A stretch of 64,000 nt of DNA. It comes from Nocardioides marinus (GTDB lineage: Bacteria > Actinomycetota > Actinomycetes > Propionibacteriales > Nocardioidaceae). Of this stretch, positions 33,162 through 41,329 are shown one piece after another. The stretch's first letter is position 1, and every line of letters starts with the position of its first letter. The notes under the pieces were generated by a model that had not been told where the DNA came from, ran no database searches, and saw nothing but the letters and a program-made list of their open reading frames with translations. A program made the position numbers and the translations under genes. The DNA lies in assembly GCF_013408145.1 (NCBI RefSeq), contig NZ_JACBZI010000001.1, positions 2,618,001 through 2,682,000 on the forward strand, in the 5' to 3' direction.

Positions 33162-34301
33162 ATGACCCCCCGCAACGCCCTCTCCGCCGCCGCCGTCGCC
33201 GGCATCCTCGCCGCGAGCCTCGTCGCCGGCGCCACCGCGGCCGAGGCCACCCCCGTCGGCAACTGCCCCGACGCCGTCGTCGTCCCCGGCAACGCCGACT
33301 CGCTGACCGTGTCCGCTCCCGCGGGCCAGGTCATCGCCGGCTACTGCGTGAAGGCGGCCGGTCTCAGGGGCACCCAGGGCGAGCCGGAGTACGTCACCCT
33401 GGCCGCGCCGGTGACCTCGATCGTGCTGCGCCACACCGACGGCGGGAACCTCACGCACTACTCGCTGGTGCTCAAGGCCGCCACCGTGCCGACGCCCGAC
33501 CCCGAACCCACCCCGGACCCCGAGCCCACCCCGGACCCCGAGCCCACCCCGGACCCCGAGCCCACGCCCGACCCGGAGCCCACGCCCGACCCGGAGCCCG
33601 AGAGCACCCCGAACCCGCCGGCGATCAAGAACGGCAGCTTCGACTGGGACTGGACCTACGAGACCCCGCAGTGCGACGGCCTGGTCGTCGCCTACCCCAG
33701 CAACATCCCCTCGGGTCAGTCCAACGACGTCAACATCCGCCTGGAGACCGACCAGGGCCAGGTCACGCTCAACTACCACCTCGACCAGGGCACCTGGTCC
33801 GGGACGACCGCCTTCGTCTACAGCCAGCACCGCCTGTGGCCGGCCGGCGTCACCGAGTACACCGTCACCTGGACCCAGGTCGGTGGCAGCAACTACCACT
33901 GGCAGGGCGCTGTCGAGTGCGCCCTGGGTGAGGTCTCGCCCGAGACCGGCACCCGCAACGGGTACGCCGTCGTCCGCACCCCCAGCACGCCGGGCACGGA
34001 CACCGGGGCCGAGGACGGCTCCGAGGCCCCCGACGTGGTCGAGGGCTACCGCACCGGCCGCACCACGGTCTCCAAGGGCCAGCGCGTCGGCAGCGACATC
34101 GTCGTGGTCCGCGGCCTGGACGACTGCGACGTGGAGCTGCAGAAGCAGACCAAGCGCGGCTGGAAGAGCATCCGGACCGTGACGGCGAAGGACGGCAACG
34201 CCATCGTCACCTACCCCAAGCAGCGCAAGAAGGGGACCTACAGCTACCGCCTCACCGCCGGCGACTACGTCAGCGACGTGCTGACCGTGAAGGTCCGCTG
34301 A
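33162..34301 (+). CDS. Secreted protein with PTPDPE repeats
   Basis: 379 residues with a clear signal peptide (cleavage likely after GATAAEA, near residue 29). About 80 residues of globular N-terminal domain contain two Cys. Six PTPDPE repeats (108 bp, 33489-33596) form a stiff linker to a second domain with two Cys (QCDGLVV, VECALGE), then a 100-residue C-terminal part of beta type (GLDDCDVELQKQTKRGWKSI, YRLTAGDYVSDVLTV). No enzymatic motif recognised. It is likely an exported surface or binding protein; a DUF-level match cannot be named. Confidence 0.75.
   Translation: MTPRNALSAAAVAGILAASLVAGATAAEATPVGNCPDAVVVPGNADSLTVSAPAGQVIAGYCVKAAGLRGTQGEPEYVTLAAPVTSIVLRHTDGGNLTHYSLVLKAATVPTPDPEPTPDPEPTPDPEPTPDPEPTPDPEPTPDPEPESTPNPPAIKNGSFDWDWTYETPQCDGLVVAYPSNIPSGQSNDVNIRLETDQGQVTLNYHLDQGTWSGTTAFVYSQHRLWPAGVTEYTVTWTQVGGSNYHWQGAVECALGEVSPETGTRNGYAVVRTPSTPGTDTGAEDGSEAPDVVEGYRTGRTTVSKGQRVGSDIVVVRGLDDCDVELQKQTKRGWKSIRTVTAKDGNAIVTYPKQRKKGTYSYRLTAGDYVSDVLTVKVR
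33489..33596 (+). repeat. 18-bp coding repeat (PTPDPE x6)
   Basis: Six in-frame 18-bp units encode Pro-Thr-Pro-Asp-Pro-Glu, forming the interdomain linker of the secreted protein. Units 2-4 are nearly identical and 5-6 share a different third-base pattern, suggesting local duplication. Confidence 0.9.
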
Positions 34302-34350
34302 GCGAGGCGGCACCAGACGCACCTCTGGGGAGGGAGTGCGGCAGAGCGGG

Positions 34351-34378
34351 CCCCGGTCGACACCTGTGTCGGTCGGGG
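34351..34378 (+). terminator. Terminator hairpin after the secreted-protein gene
   Basis: About 12 bp of stem (34351-34362 with 34367-34378) including two G-T pairs, loop CCTG, located 50 bp after the stop and pointing both ways towards the convergent GroES-like gene. Confidence 0.6.
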
Positions 34379-34454
34379 CTCGTTCGCGTCCCCACCCCGC
34401 CCGCCGCGGCACGGGCCGACGCCGGCCGCGCAGGCCACGGCAGCCAGAGGTGGG

Positions 34455-34778
34455 TCAGAGGTAGAGGCCGGTGGCGTCGTCGCCGACCCGGTCCGCCGCG
34501 ACAGCGTGGACGTCGCGCTCGCGCATGACGACGTACAGCTCGCCGTGCACCTCGACCTCGGACTTGTCGTCGGGCTCGAAGAGCACCCGGTCGTCCTTCT
34601 GCACCGCGCGGGCGTGCGGCCCGACGGCCACCACCCGGGCCCACGCCAGGCGGCTGGCGCCCATCGCGGCGGTGGCGGGGATGACGATGCCGCCGGTGGA
34701 GCGACGCTCCCCGGCCTCCTTGTCGACCTCGACGAGCACGCGGTCGTGCAGCATCTTGATCGGCGTCTTGTCGGCCAC
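34455..34778 (-). CDS. GroES/Cpn10-like small protein
   Basis: 107 residues with the Cpn10 beta barrel pattern: MLHDRVLVEVDKE, GGIVIPATA, ARVVAVGPHARAVQKDDRVLFEP and GELYVVMRERDVHAV. The mobile loop region (GERRSTGG) is present. The chromosomal groES partner of GroEL is usually elsewhere, so this is a divergent paralogue; its partner is unknown. GTG at 34778 gives the longer form; ATG at 34754 is an alternative that matches normal Cpn10 starts better. It lies 17 bp after the DUF3618 gene and is likely co-transcribed. Confidence 0.7.
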   Translation of the reverse strand: MADKTPIKMLHDRVLVEVDKEAGERRSTGGIVIPATAAMGASRLAWARVVAVGPHARAVQKDDRVLFEPDDKSEVEVHGELYVVMRERDVHAVAADRVGDDATGLYL

Positions 34779-34795
34779 CTTCGAACCGACCCGGC

Positions 34796-35044
34796 TCAGC
34801 TGGTGAGCTTGCGGACCAGCACGAAGGCGGCCACGACACCAGCCACGACGCCGACGCTCTTGAGGATGTTGTCGGTGCGCGGCGCGCCGGTCTCGACGTC
34901 GACGTAGTGGGCCTTGATGGTCCACACCTCGCGGCCGACGATCGTCTTGGGGCTGGCGCGGTGCAGGAGCTGGTCGATGGTCCCCGCCAGGCGCTCGCGG
35001 GTCTCCTCGATCTCGCGCTCGAGGGCGGTGGGGTCGGCAGTCAC
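34796..35044 (-). CDS. DUF3618 membrane protein
   Basis: 82 residues. The N-terminal IEETRERLAGTIDQLLHRASPK is the DUF3618 signature (a helical segment with conserved Glu/Arg), followed by one membrane helix (SVGVVAGVVAAFVLV). Actinobacterial proteins of this type are found near cell-envelope or redox genes, function unknown. GTG at 35044 is fixed by TAGCGT (complement of 35052-35057) 7 nt upstream. Confidence 0.85.
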   Translation of the reverse strand: MTADPTALEREIEETRERLAGTIDQLLHRASPKTIVGREVWTIKAHYVDVETGAPRTDNILKSVGVVAGVVAAFVLVRKLTS

Positions 35045-35200
35045 GGCGGCCACGCTACCAATGTCGTTCCCCCGGGCGCCGTCACCCCGTCGGTACCCGG
35101 GACCAACCCCGGCCACGCTCGGACGCGAGGTCCCCTCCGCCCCACCCCTCGGGGCTGGCTAGGGTCGTCAGCACCCCGACCCCGAGGAGGAGCACCCACC

Positions 35201-35680
35201 GTGAGCGAGACCCCGCGCCTGTCCCCCGGCGACACCGCCCCCGACTTCACCCTCACCGACGACACCGGCACCGAGGTGAGCCTGTCGGGCCTGCGCGGCC
35301 GCAAGGTGATCGTGTACTTCTACCCCGCCGCCATGACCCCCGGTTGCACCAAGCAGGCCTGCGACTTCACCGAGTCGCTGGAGTCACTGCGCGGGGCCGG
35401 CTACGAGGTGCTCGGGATCTCCCCGGACAAGCCGGAGAAGCTCGGGAAGTTCCGCGAGAAGGAGTCGCTGGGCATCACCCTGCTCTCCGACCCCGACAAG
35501 TCGGTCATGACCTCCTACGGCGCGTTCGGCGAGAAGAAGCTCTACGGCAAGGTCGTCCAGGGCGTCATCCGCTCCACCTTCGTCGTCGACGAGCAGGGCG
35601 CGGTCGAGCTGGCGCAGTACAACGTCAAGGCCACCGGCCACGTCGCCAAGCTGCGCCGCGACCTGGGCCTCGACGCCTGA
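35201..35680 (+). CDS. bcp: Peroxiredoxin (Bcp/PrxQ type)
   Basis: Thiol peroxidase of 159 residues. The peroxidatic Cys is in FYPAAMTPGCTKQACDF, with the resolving Cys five residues later, the hallmark of the PrxQ/BCP class. The cytoplasmic enzyme reduces hydrogen peroxide and organic peroxides using thioredoxin. GTG at 35201 has a GAGGAGGAG ribosome binding site (35184-35192), and TAGGGT (35159-35164) is a likely -10 box giving a short leader. Nothing unusual. Confidence 0.94.
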   Translation: MSETPRLSPGDTAPDFTLTDDTGTEVSLSGLRGRKVIVYFYPAAMTPGCTKQACDFTESLESLRGAGYEVLGISPDKPEKLGKFREKESLGITLLSDPDKSVMTSYGAFGEKKLYGKVVQGVIRSTFVVDEQGAVELAQYNVKATGHVAKLRRDLGLDA

Positions 35681-35700
35681 GGGTGCCCGGCCACCGGACC

Positions 35701-35768
35701 GGTGGTCGAGCAGCGACCGGGCGTCCCGGTGGTCGAGCAGCGAGCGCCAGCGAGCGGGCGTCGAGACC
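35701..35768. repeat. Interspersed intergenic repeat, copy A
   Basis: A partial unit (35701-35720) and a full 41-bp unit (35728-35768) with the core GGTGGTCGAGCAGCGAGCGC and the end GGGCGTCGAGACC. The same sequence in inverted orientation occurs at 61171-61252, and a diverged relative at 49654-49711. Confidence 0.8.
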
Positions 35769-35783
35769 TCCGGGGCGCCCGGC

Positions 35784-36323
35784 TCAGTCGGTGGCGAGCC
35801 GGGCGTGCAGGTGCTCGTCGTGCCGCCTGCCGTCGGCGTACCGGTAGGACTGGCGCAGCGTCCCCTCCAACAGGAACCCCGCCTTGCGCGCGACCCCGCA
35901 CGAGGCCGGGTTCTCCACCGCGTGGAACAGGTGCAGGCGGTGCAGGCCCACCTCCTCGAAGGCGTACGCCGCCGCGGCCCGCACCGCGCTCGAGGCGACG
36001 CCCCTGCCGCGACCCCACGGGGCGACCCAGTAGCCGACCTCCCCGTCGCCCTGGTCGAGGTCGATCTTCCACACCGACACCGAGCCGAGCACGTCGCCGT
36101 CGTGGGGCTGCGTGATCAGCCACGAGGTGTGGGTGCCGGCCGACCAGTCGGCTCGCTCGGCGATCCACGCCAGCACCCCGGCGGGGTCCGACGGCCCGGG
36201 GTTCCACAGCTGGGTGCCGGAGTCGCCGAACGCCTCCAGCAGCCGGTCCGCGTCGCTCTCCCGCGACGCACGCAGCAGCACACCCTCTCCCCGGACCTCC
36301 ACGGGGGCCGACGGCACGCTCAT
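35784..36323 (-). CDS. GNAT acetyltransferase, RimJ/RimL type
   Basis: 179 residues. Start near VRGEGVLLRASRESDADRLL, strand VGYWVAPWGRGRGVASSAV with the acetyl-CoA loop RGRGVA, and the late segment LHRLHLFHAVENPASCGVARKAGF typical of ribosomal-protein N-acetyltransferase-like enzymes. The substrate is unknown. ATG at 36323 is supported by TAGAGT (complement of 36331-36336) 7 nt upstream; this box overlaps a TAGACT box facing the tRNA gene. Confidence 0.87.
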   Translation of the reverse strand: MSVPSAPVEVRGEGVLLRASRESDADRLLEAFGDSGTQLWNPGPSDPAGVLAWIAERADWSAGTHTSWLITQPHDGDVLGSVSVWKIDLDQGDGEVGYWVAPWGRGRGVASSAVRAAAAYAFEEVGLHRLHLFHAVENPASCGVARKAGFLLEGTLRQSYRYADGRRHDEHLHARLATD

Positions 36324-36365
36324 GTCGCGGACTCTAGACTCCTGTGGCCGCCGGAGCGCGGCATC
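36324..36365. promoter_or_regulatory. Overlapping divergent promoters (GNAT and tRNA with TAG anticodon)
   Basis: ACTCTAGACT (36331-36340) contains a minus-strand TAGAGT serving the acetyltransferase and a plus-strand TAGACT (36335-36340) 25 nt before the mature tRNA end. Confidence 0.45.
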
Positions 36366-36438
36366 GCGCTCGTAGCCCAACGGCAGAGGCATCAGGTTTA
36401 GGTCCTGACCAGTGAGAGTTCGAATCTCTCCGAGCGCA
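36366..36438 (+). tRNA. tRNA with anticodon TAG (Leu by anticodon) but short variable loop
   Basis: Complete cloverleaf of 73 nt: acceptor GCGCTCG/CGAGCGC, D arm GCC/GGC with GG in the loop, anticodon stem TCAGG/CCTGA with loop TTTAGGT (anticodon TAG, G37), variable loop CCAGT of 5 nt, T arm GAGAG-TTCGAAT-CTCTC, A73. CCA not encoded. TAG reads the leucine codon CTA, yet normal bacterial tRNA-Leu has a long extra arm. The body resembles short-arm tRNAs such as tRNA-Gln. The charged amino acid is therefore uncertain. Confidence 0.8.
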
Positions 36439-36443
36439 CACCC

Positions 36444-36493
36444 GGGACGTCATACGTCCCGCGTCAGCGGACGTCCCGTCCGTATGACGTCCC
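36444..36493. terminator. Nested inverted repeats after the tRNA
   Basis: GGGACGT and ACGTCCC words form two exclusive structures: a small hairpin at 36444-36460 (7-bp stem, loop CAT) or a large one pairing GGGACGTCATACG (36444-36456) with its complement at 36481-36493. It lies between the tRNA and the convergent acyltransferase gene and could terminate both. Confidence 0.6.
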
Positions 36494-36506
36494 ACGGCCG
36501 CGAGCC

Positions 36507-37088
36507 TCAGGCGTCGTCCTCCTCCCGCAGCCGCGGGGTGCCCGCGAGCTCGGGCCGGATGCCGGTCTTGTCGGCGTAGAAGGCGCGGATGCGGTCCATG
36601 TCGGTGCCGATGTCGCCGGTGAGCGGGAAGGTCGGGCCCCAGCCCACGGTGCGCGAGGGGCCGTCGAGGAAGGCCAGCGTGATCGGCAGACCGGTCTGCT
36701 GGGAGATCCGGTAGAAGCCGGACTTCCAGTGCTCGACCTTGCTGCGGGTGCCCTCGGCGGCGATGCCGAGCAGGAAGGTCTCGTCGGTCTCGGCGTCGGC
36801 GATCAGTCGCCGGATCGTCTCGCCGGGGTTCTCCCGGTCCAGCGGGACGGCGCCGGTCCTGAGCAGGATCCAGCCGATCGGGCCCTTGAAGAACTCCTTC
36901 TTCACCAGCAGCCGGATCGTGACCCCGGAGTCCCACGCGAGCAGCATGGTGAGGACCCAGTCCCAGTTGGAGGTGTGCGGGGCCCCGACCAGCACGCCCT
37001 TGCGGGGCACCTCGCCCGTGGTGCGCCACCGCGAGAGCCGCAGCAGCACCTGGGCGACCAGCCAGCGCAGCCGCGCCAGCGGGCTCAC
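36507..37088 (-). CDS. 1-acyl-sn-glycerol-3-phosphate acyltransferase-like protein
   Basis: 193 residues. The acyltransferase motif HTSNWDW (His-x4-Asp) near residue 38, a second block VPLDRENPGE, and EGTRSKVEHWKSGFYRIS (Glu-Gly-Thr-Arg) follow the PlsC pattern used in phospholipid synthesis. It is short and lacks an obvious N-terminal membrane helix beyond LRWLVAQVLLRLSRW. GTG at 37088 overlaps the rdgB stop in GTGA, so it is co-translated with rdgB and rph. Confidence 0.85.
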   Translation of the reverse strand: MSPLARLRWLVAQVLLRLSRWRTTGEVPRKGVLVGAPHTSNWDWVLTMLLAWDSGVTIRLLVKKEFFKGPIGWILLRTGAVPLDRENPGETIRRLIADAETDETFLLGIAAEGTRSKVEHWKSGFYRISQQTGLPITLAFLDGPSRTVGWGPTFPLTGDIGTDMDRIRAFYADKTGIRPELAGTPRLREEDDA

Positions 37089-37711
37089 GAGCGGCTGCCC
37101 AGACGCTCAGCGAGCACCGGCCCGAGCTCGCGCAGTGCGTGGCCGCGGTGGGAGATGGCGTCCTTGTCCTCGCGCGAGAGCTCGGCGGTCGTGACGCCCG
37201 GCCGCTCGTCGGCCTCGAAGACCACGTCGTAGCCGAACCCGCCGTCGCCGCGGACCTCGCGGACCACCCGGCCCGGCATCTCCCCGGTCACCACGACCTC
37301 GTGGTCGGGGCCGTCGCCGGTCACCAGTGCCACGGCGCAGGTGAAGTGGGCGGTGCGCCGCTCGTCGGGCACGTCCTCGAGCTGCTCGAGCAGCAGCCGG
37401 TTGTTGCGATGGTCATCCTTGGGCCTGCCCGACCAGCGCGCCGAGAGCACGCCGGGCATCCCGTTGAGCGCGTCCACGCAGAGCCCCGAGTCGTCGGCCA
37501 CCGACGGCAGCCCGGTCTCGCGCCAGCCGGCGCGGGCCTTGAGCAGCGCGTTGCCGACGAAGTCGGGGGCGTCCTCGACGGGCTCGTCGTACGCCGACAC
37601 GTCGTCGAGCCCGAGCACCCGCACGCCCGGGGCGTGCTCGGCCAGGATGCGCTCCATCTCCGCGATCTTCTTGGCGTTGCGCGAGGCGAGGAAGACCTGC
37701 ACGGTGCTCAC
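37085..37711 (-). CDS. rdgB: Non-canonical purine NTP pyrophosphatase (RdgB/HAM1)
   Basis: House-cleaning enzyme that hydrolyses ITP, XTP and dITP. 208 residues: [13 protein letters not shown] at the start (phosphate binding), [25 protein letters not shown] (metal site), [21 protein letters not shown] and [11 protein letters not shown] at 37711 overlaps the rph stop in GTGA. The rph-rdgB pairing is conserved in actinobacteria. Confidence 0.96.
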   Translation of the reverse strand: MSTVQVFLASRNAKKIAEMERILAEHAPGVRVLGLDDVSAYDEPVEDAPDFVGNALLKARAGWRETGLPSVADDSGLCVDALNGMPGVLSARWSGRPKDDHRNNRLLLEQLEDVPDERRTAHFTCAVALVTGDGPDHEVVVTGEMPGRVVREVRGDGGFGYDVVFEADERPGVTTAELSREDKDAISHRGHALRELGPVLAERLGSRS

Positions 37712-38418
37712 CGAGCCAGCGCCTCCTGCTGGAGGCGGGTGAGGTCGGCGCAGCCCTTCTCGGCCAGGCCGAGCAGCGCGTCGAGCTCGCTGCGGGAGAA
37801 CGCCGCGCCCTCGGCGGTGCCCTGCACCTCGACGAAGGAGCCGGTGCCGGTCATCACGACGTTCATGTCGGTCTCGGCGCGGACGTCCTCGACGTAGGGC
37901 AGGTCCAGGCGCGGGAGACCGTCGATGATGCCGACGGAGACCGCGGCGACCGAGCCGGTCAGGGTCTGCATGCGGTCCAGCGACGCGCACGCGTCGGCCA
38001 GGGCGACGTAGGCACCGGTGATCGCGGCGGTGCGGGTGCCGCCGTCGGCCTGGAGCACGTCGCAGTCGAGCTGGATGGTGTTCTCCCCCATCGCCTCGTA
38101 GTCGATGACGGCACGCAGCGAGCGGCCGATGAGCCGGCTGATCTCATGGGTGCGGCCACCGATCCTGCCCTTGACCGACTCGCGGTCCGAGCGGGTGTGG
38201 GTGGAGCCCGGGAGCATGGCGTACTCCGCCGTCACCCAGCCCAGGCCCGAGCCCTTGCGCCAGCGCGGGACGCCCTCGGAGGCAGAGGCGACGCAGAGCA
38301 CCTTGGTCTTGCCGAACTCCACCAGCACCGAGCCGGCGGCGTGGTCGAGCCACCCACGGGTGATCGTGATCGGTCGGAGCTCGTCGTCGGCGCGGCCGTC
38401 CTCGCGGGGAGTCGTCAT
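37708..38418 (-). CDS. rph: Ribonuclease PH
   Basis: Phosphorolytic 3'-5' exonuclease that trims tRNA 3' ends. 236 residues: the N-terminal [50 protein letters not shown] (with a catalytic Arg), [18 protein letters not shown] and the C-terminal [18 protein letters not shown] at 38418 with TAGCCT (complement of 38426-38431) 7 nt upstream. First gene of rph-rdgB-plsC. Confidence 0.96.
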   Translation of the reverse strand: MTTPREDGRADDELRPITITRGWLDHAAGSVLVEFGKTKVLCVASASEGVPRWRKGSGLGWVTAEYAMLPGSTHTRSDRESVKGRIGGRTHEISRLIGRSLRAVIDYEAMGENTIQLDCDVLQADGGTRTAAITGAYVALADACASLDRMQTLTGSVAAVSVGIIDGLPRLDLPYVEDVRAETDMNVVMTGTGSFVEVQGTAEGAAFSRSELDALLGLAEKGCADLTRLQQEALAR

Positions 38419-38428
38419 GCCCGGCAGG

Positions 38429-39382
38429 CTACTGGCCCGCCCCGACACCGAGGCCGACGGGCTCACTCGCCCTCTCGCGCACACCCCGCGCCTCGGTCCA
38501 CGCCAGTCGTACCGCCCACGGCCCCAGGTCGCGGGCGCGCCGACCCACCCACGGAGCGCCCTCGGCGACCATCCAGCGCACGTCGGTGCGCCACGAGGTG
38601 GTCACCCCGCCCTCCGGCACCACGGAGACCGGCTCGAAGTCGAACCCCTCCGCCCTCAACAGGTCGGCGAAGCGTCGCGCGAAGAGCCGGTGCCCCAGCT
38701 CGGAGGGGTGCAGCCGGTCCACGGACCAGAACGAGCGGTCCAGGACCTCGGGGAAGGTCGCCAGGTCGACCCGCAGCCCGCCGTACGTCGCGTGCACCTC
38801 GTCGTAGACACCGTTGACCGCCTCGATGCGGGCCGCCAGCGGCCGCCGCAGCACTCCCGGCAGGCCGAAGACCCGGCCGTGGTCGTGGAAGCGGGCGGTC
38901 AGCAGCAGCGCGCCGGTGCTGTGGAGGGCCTCGGCGGCGCCCATCAGGTCCGCGCGGACCCGGGCGACGTCCCACGACGAGCGCATCGTGTCGTTGACGC
39001 CGACGACGAGCGAGGCCACGTCGGGGCGGTGCGCCACGGCGTCGGCGAGCTGGCCCTCGACGACGCAGCGCGACGTGGCGCCGGAGACGGCGAGGTTGCA
39101 GAAGCTCACGTCGTACGCCGAGGCCAGCGAGCCGGACAGCAGCCGGGCCCAGCCGCGCCACCCCGAGGGCGACACCTGGGCGGACACCGGGTCACCGATG
39201 CCGTAGGTCGTGCTGTCACCGAGCGAAGCGAACCGCAGGTAGTGCGTGTCTCTCGACTCTCGGCCGTCGCGAGCGTCGTCCTGCGGAGTGCCTCGCAAGG
39301 CGGAGGAGGGAGGCGATGCGCCAGCATCGACGACTGACGACAACGCGGCGAGGTGCCCGCAGGGCGGCGCGCAGCAGGCCAT
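38429..39382 (-). CDS. SGNH/GDSL-type hydrolase (start uncertain)
   Basis: Esterase/lipase-like protein with all four SGNH blocks: GDSTTYGIG (Ser), NLAVSGATS (Gly), VGVNDT (Asn) and [11 protein letters not shown] (Asp-x-x-His). The domain spans about 260 residues. The start is unclear: no ATG or GTG occurs in-frame close to the first block. ATG at 39382 adds about 45 residues of low-quality sequence; TTG at 39298 is an alternative. The protein ends 10 bp before rph begins, in the same direction. The substrate is unknown. Confidence 0.75.
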   Translation of the reverse strand: MACCAPPCGHLAALSSVVDAGASPPSSALRGTPQDDARDGRESRDTHYLRFASLGDSTTYGIGDPVSAQVSPSGWRGWARLLSGSLASAYDVSFCNLAVSGATSRCVVEGQLADAVAHRPDVASLVVGVNDTMRSSWDVARVRADLMGAAEALHSTGALLLTARFHDHGRVFGLPGVLRRPLAARIEAVNGVYDEVHATYGGLRVDLATFPEVLDRSFWSVDRLHPSELGHRLFARRFADLLRAEGFDFEPVSVVPEGGVTTSWRTDVRWMVAEGAPWVGRRARDLGPWAVRLAWTEARGVRERASEPVGLGVGAGQ

Positions 39383-39406
39383 GGAGTTGGGAGACACGCC
39401 CTCCAG

Positions 39407-39453
39407 AGCCACGGCCCCAGGCTCCCGTGACGGGGAACGCTGGGGCCGTGGCT
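39407..39453 (-). terminator. Terminator hairpin after the ABC exporter operon
   Basis: 14-bp perfect stem (39407-39420 with 39440-39453) enclosing a smaller CCCGT-ACGGG hairpin, 33 bp after the permease stop codon. Confidence 0.7.
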
Positions 39454-39485
39454 GGCTGACGTGTCGGCGACGTGCCGGTGAAGAG

Positions 39486-40295
39486 TTACTTCGGCTCGGC
39501 GCGCAGCAGCCGCCACAGGCCGACGGCGAACGGGACCACCAGCCAGATGAAGCCGGAGACCAGCAGCTGGCCGAGCTCCTCACCGGTCGGCACCGCGTCG
39601 CCCTCGAACAGCGATGCCTGGGCGGTGTTGAACTCGATCCACGGCGCGAGGTCGGCGAACCACTCCTGGAAGGCACCCAGGATGCCCACCGCGATCGGCA
39701 GCACCAGGGTGTAGATGAAGTAGGCCACGATCGCGGCCGGGCTGTTCATCAGCAGCATCCCGATCGCGAAGCCCAGCAGGATGCCGATGAGGTTGGCCAC
39801 GATGAAGCCGTTGACCAGCACGCCGGTCTCGACGTCCCACGTGCCGCCGGCGATGACGTTGCCCAGCGCGCCGATCGCGAAGGCCACCACGATGAGGCCG
39901 AGGCCGAGCAGCAGACCGGCGCAGAACTTCGCACCGACCACGCGGGCGCGGTGCGGCTCGAGGGTGAAGGTCACCAGGCCGGTGCGCTGGCTCCACTCGC
40001 TGGTGACCATCAGGATCAGCAGGATGGGCAGGAAGTAGCCCAGCGTGGCGCCGGAGACGCTGAGGAAGAAGCCGAAGTCCTGAGCCGCGTCGGGGGCGGC
40101 GAACGCGGTGATCAGCACGATCGCCAGGCACAGCGCGATGATCGACCCGGCGAACCATCGCCCGGCACGGGTGTCGAGGGACTTGCGCAGCTCCACCCGC
40201 ACCAGGCGCCCGAAGGGCACCCGCGGGGTCGCGGAGACGTCGAGGGTGCCCGCGGGCGTGGAGGCGGGCTGGACGGGCGGGGTGGTGGTGCTCAT
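39486..40295 (-). CDS. ABC-2 type transporter permease
   Basis: 269 residues with six predicted membrane helices, beginning after a 40-residue Pro/Thr-rich cytoplasmic segment. EWSQRTGLVTFTLEPHRARVVGAK between helices 2 and 3 is characteristic of ABC-2 permeases. Forms an exporter with the ATPase encoded just upstream (ATGA overlap at 40292-40295). Substrate unknown; the ATPase resembles drug- or polyketide-type (DrrA) exporters. Confidence 0.85.
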   Translation of the reverse strand: MSTTTPPVQPASTPAGTLDVSATPRVPFGRLVRVELRKSLDTRAGRWFAGSIIALCLAIVLITAFAAPDAAQDFGFFLSVSGATLGYFLPILLILMVTSEWSQRTGLVTFTLEPHRARVVGAKFCAGLLLGLGLIVVAFAIGALGNVIAGGTWDVETGVLVNGFIVANLIGILLGFAIGMLLMNSPAAIVAYFIYTLVLPIAVGILGAFQEWFADLAPWIEFNTAQASLFEGDAVPTGEELGQLLVSGFIWLVVPFAVGLWRLLRAEPK

Positions 40296-41218
40296 GCGGC
40301 GCCTCCCTGGTCGGTCGCGGCGGCCGGGTGGCCCTCGCGCTGGGTGTCGGCGGTGAGTTCGAGGAAGAGGTCCTCCAGGCCGGCGGCGCCGGAGCGGAGG
40401 TCGGTGAGGACGACGCCGGCCGCGAGCGCGGCCCGGCCGACCTCGGCGGTCTCGCAGTCCACCCGCAGGCCCTCGCCCGCCGGGGTGGCGCTGTGACCGG
40501 CGTCGGAGAGGGCGCGCGCGAGCGCGTCGTTGTCCAGCGAGGTCACCAGCGAGGAGGCCGACTGACCGGAGAGCAGGGACTTCTTGTCGCCCTGGGCGAC
40601 GATGCGGCCACGGCCGATGAGGATCATCTCGTCGGCGATCTGCTCGACCTCGTGCAGCAGGTGGCTGGAGAGCAGCACCGTGCCGCCTCGGTCGGCGTAC
40701 TCCTTGAGCAGGCCGCGCATCCAGCGGATGCCGGCCGGGTCCAGGCCGTTGGCGGGCTCGTCGAGGATCAGCACCGACGGGTCGCCGAGCAGTGCGTGCG
40801 CGACACCGAGCCGCTGCCGCATGCCGAGGGAGTAGTTGCGCACCCGGCGCTTGGCCTCGGCCGGGGTCAGGGACACCATCTCGAGGATCTCGTCGACCCG
40901 GGAGTCGGGCAGACCCATGGTGCGGGCACCGATCGTGAGCACCTCACGGCCGGTGCGGCCGGCGTGCTGGGCCGAGGCGTCGAGCAGGACGCCCACGTGG
41001 CGTCCGGGGTTGGGGATGTCGCGGTAGGCGTGCCCGCCGATGGTGACGCGACCGTGGCTGGGCGGGGTGAGCCCGACCATGATGCGCATCGTGGTGGTCT
41101 TGCCGGCACCGTTGGGTCCCAGGAAGCCGGTGACCCGGCCGGGCTGCGCGACGAAGCTGACGTCGTCGACCGCGCGGAACCCTCCGTAGGTCTTGGTGAG
41201 TCCTTCGACTGTGATCAT
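40292..41218 (-). CDS. ABC transporter ATP-binding protein (DrrA/CcmA type)
   Basis: 308 residues. Walker A GPNGAGKTTT (about 36-45), signature YSLGMRQRLG, Walker B VLILDEPANGLD and switch His in LSSHLL; the C-terminal 80 residues form the DUF4162-like domain common in this class. Energises the permease encoded downstream. ATG at 41218 is chosen because CAGGGT (complement of 41226-41231) lies 7 nt upstream; an in-frame GTG at 41227 overlaps that box. Confidence 0.9.
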   Translation of the reverse strand: MITVEGLTKTYGGFRAVDDVSFVAQPGRVTGFLGPNGAGKTTTMRIMVGLTPPSHGRVTIGGHAYRDIPNPGRHVGVLLDASAQHAGRTGREVLTIGARTMGLPDSRVDEILEMVSLTPAEAKRRVRNYSLGMRQRLGVAHALLGDPSVLILDEPANGLDPAGIRWMRGLLKEYADRGGTVLLSSHLLHEVEQIADEMILIGRGRIVAQGDKKSLLSGQSASSLVTSLDNDALARALSDAGHSATPAGEGLRVDCETAEVGRAALAAGVVLTDLRSGAAGLEDLFLELTADTQREGHPAAATDQGGAA

Positions 41219-41329
41219 GGCTCTCACCCTGCCCTACGCCGACGACAGCGGCATCCCGGAACCCGGATCGACACGGCGGGGTCCCGGAGAATTCAGCGGC
41301 TGCTCGGGCGGAGGGCCCTCCCGGCCGGG

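Noticed and set aside
36366-36493. Attachment site of an integrated element at the TAG tRNA
   Set aside because: No repeated tRNA 3' end, integrase or mobile genes are present in the following 20 kb; flanking genes are ordinary housekeeping genes.
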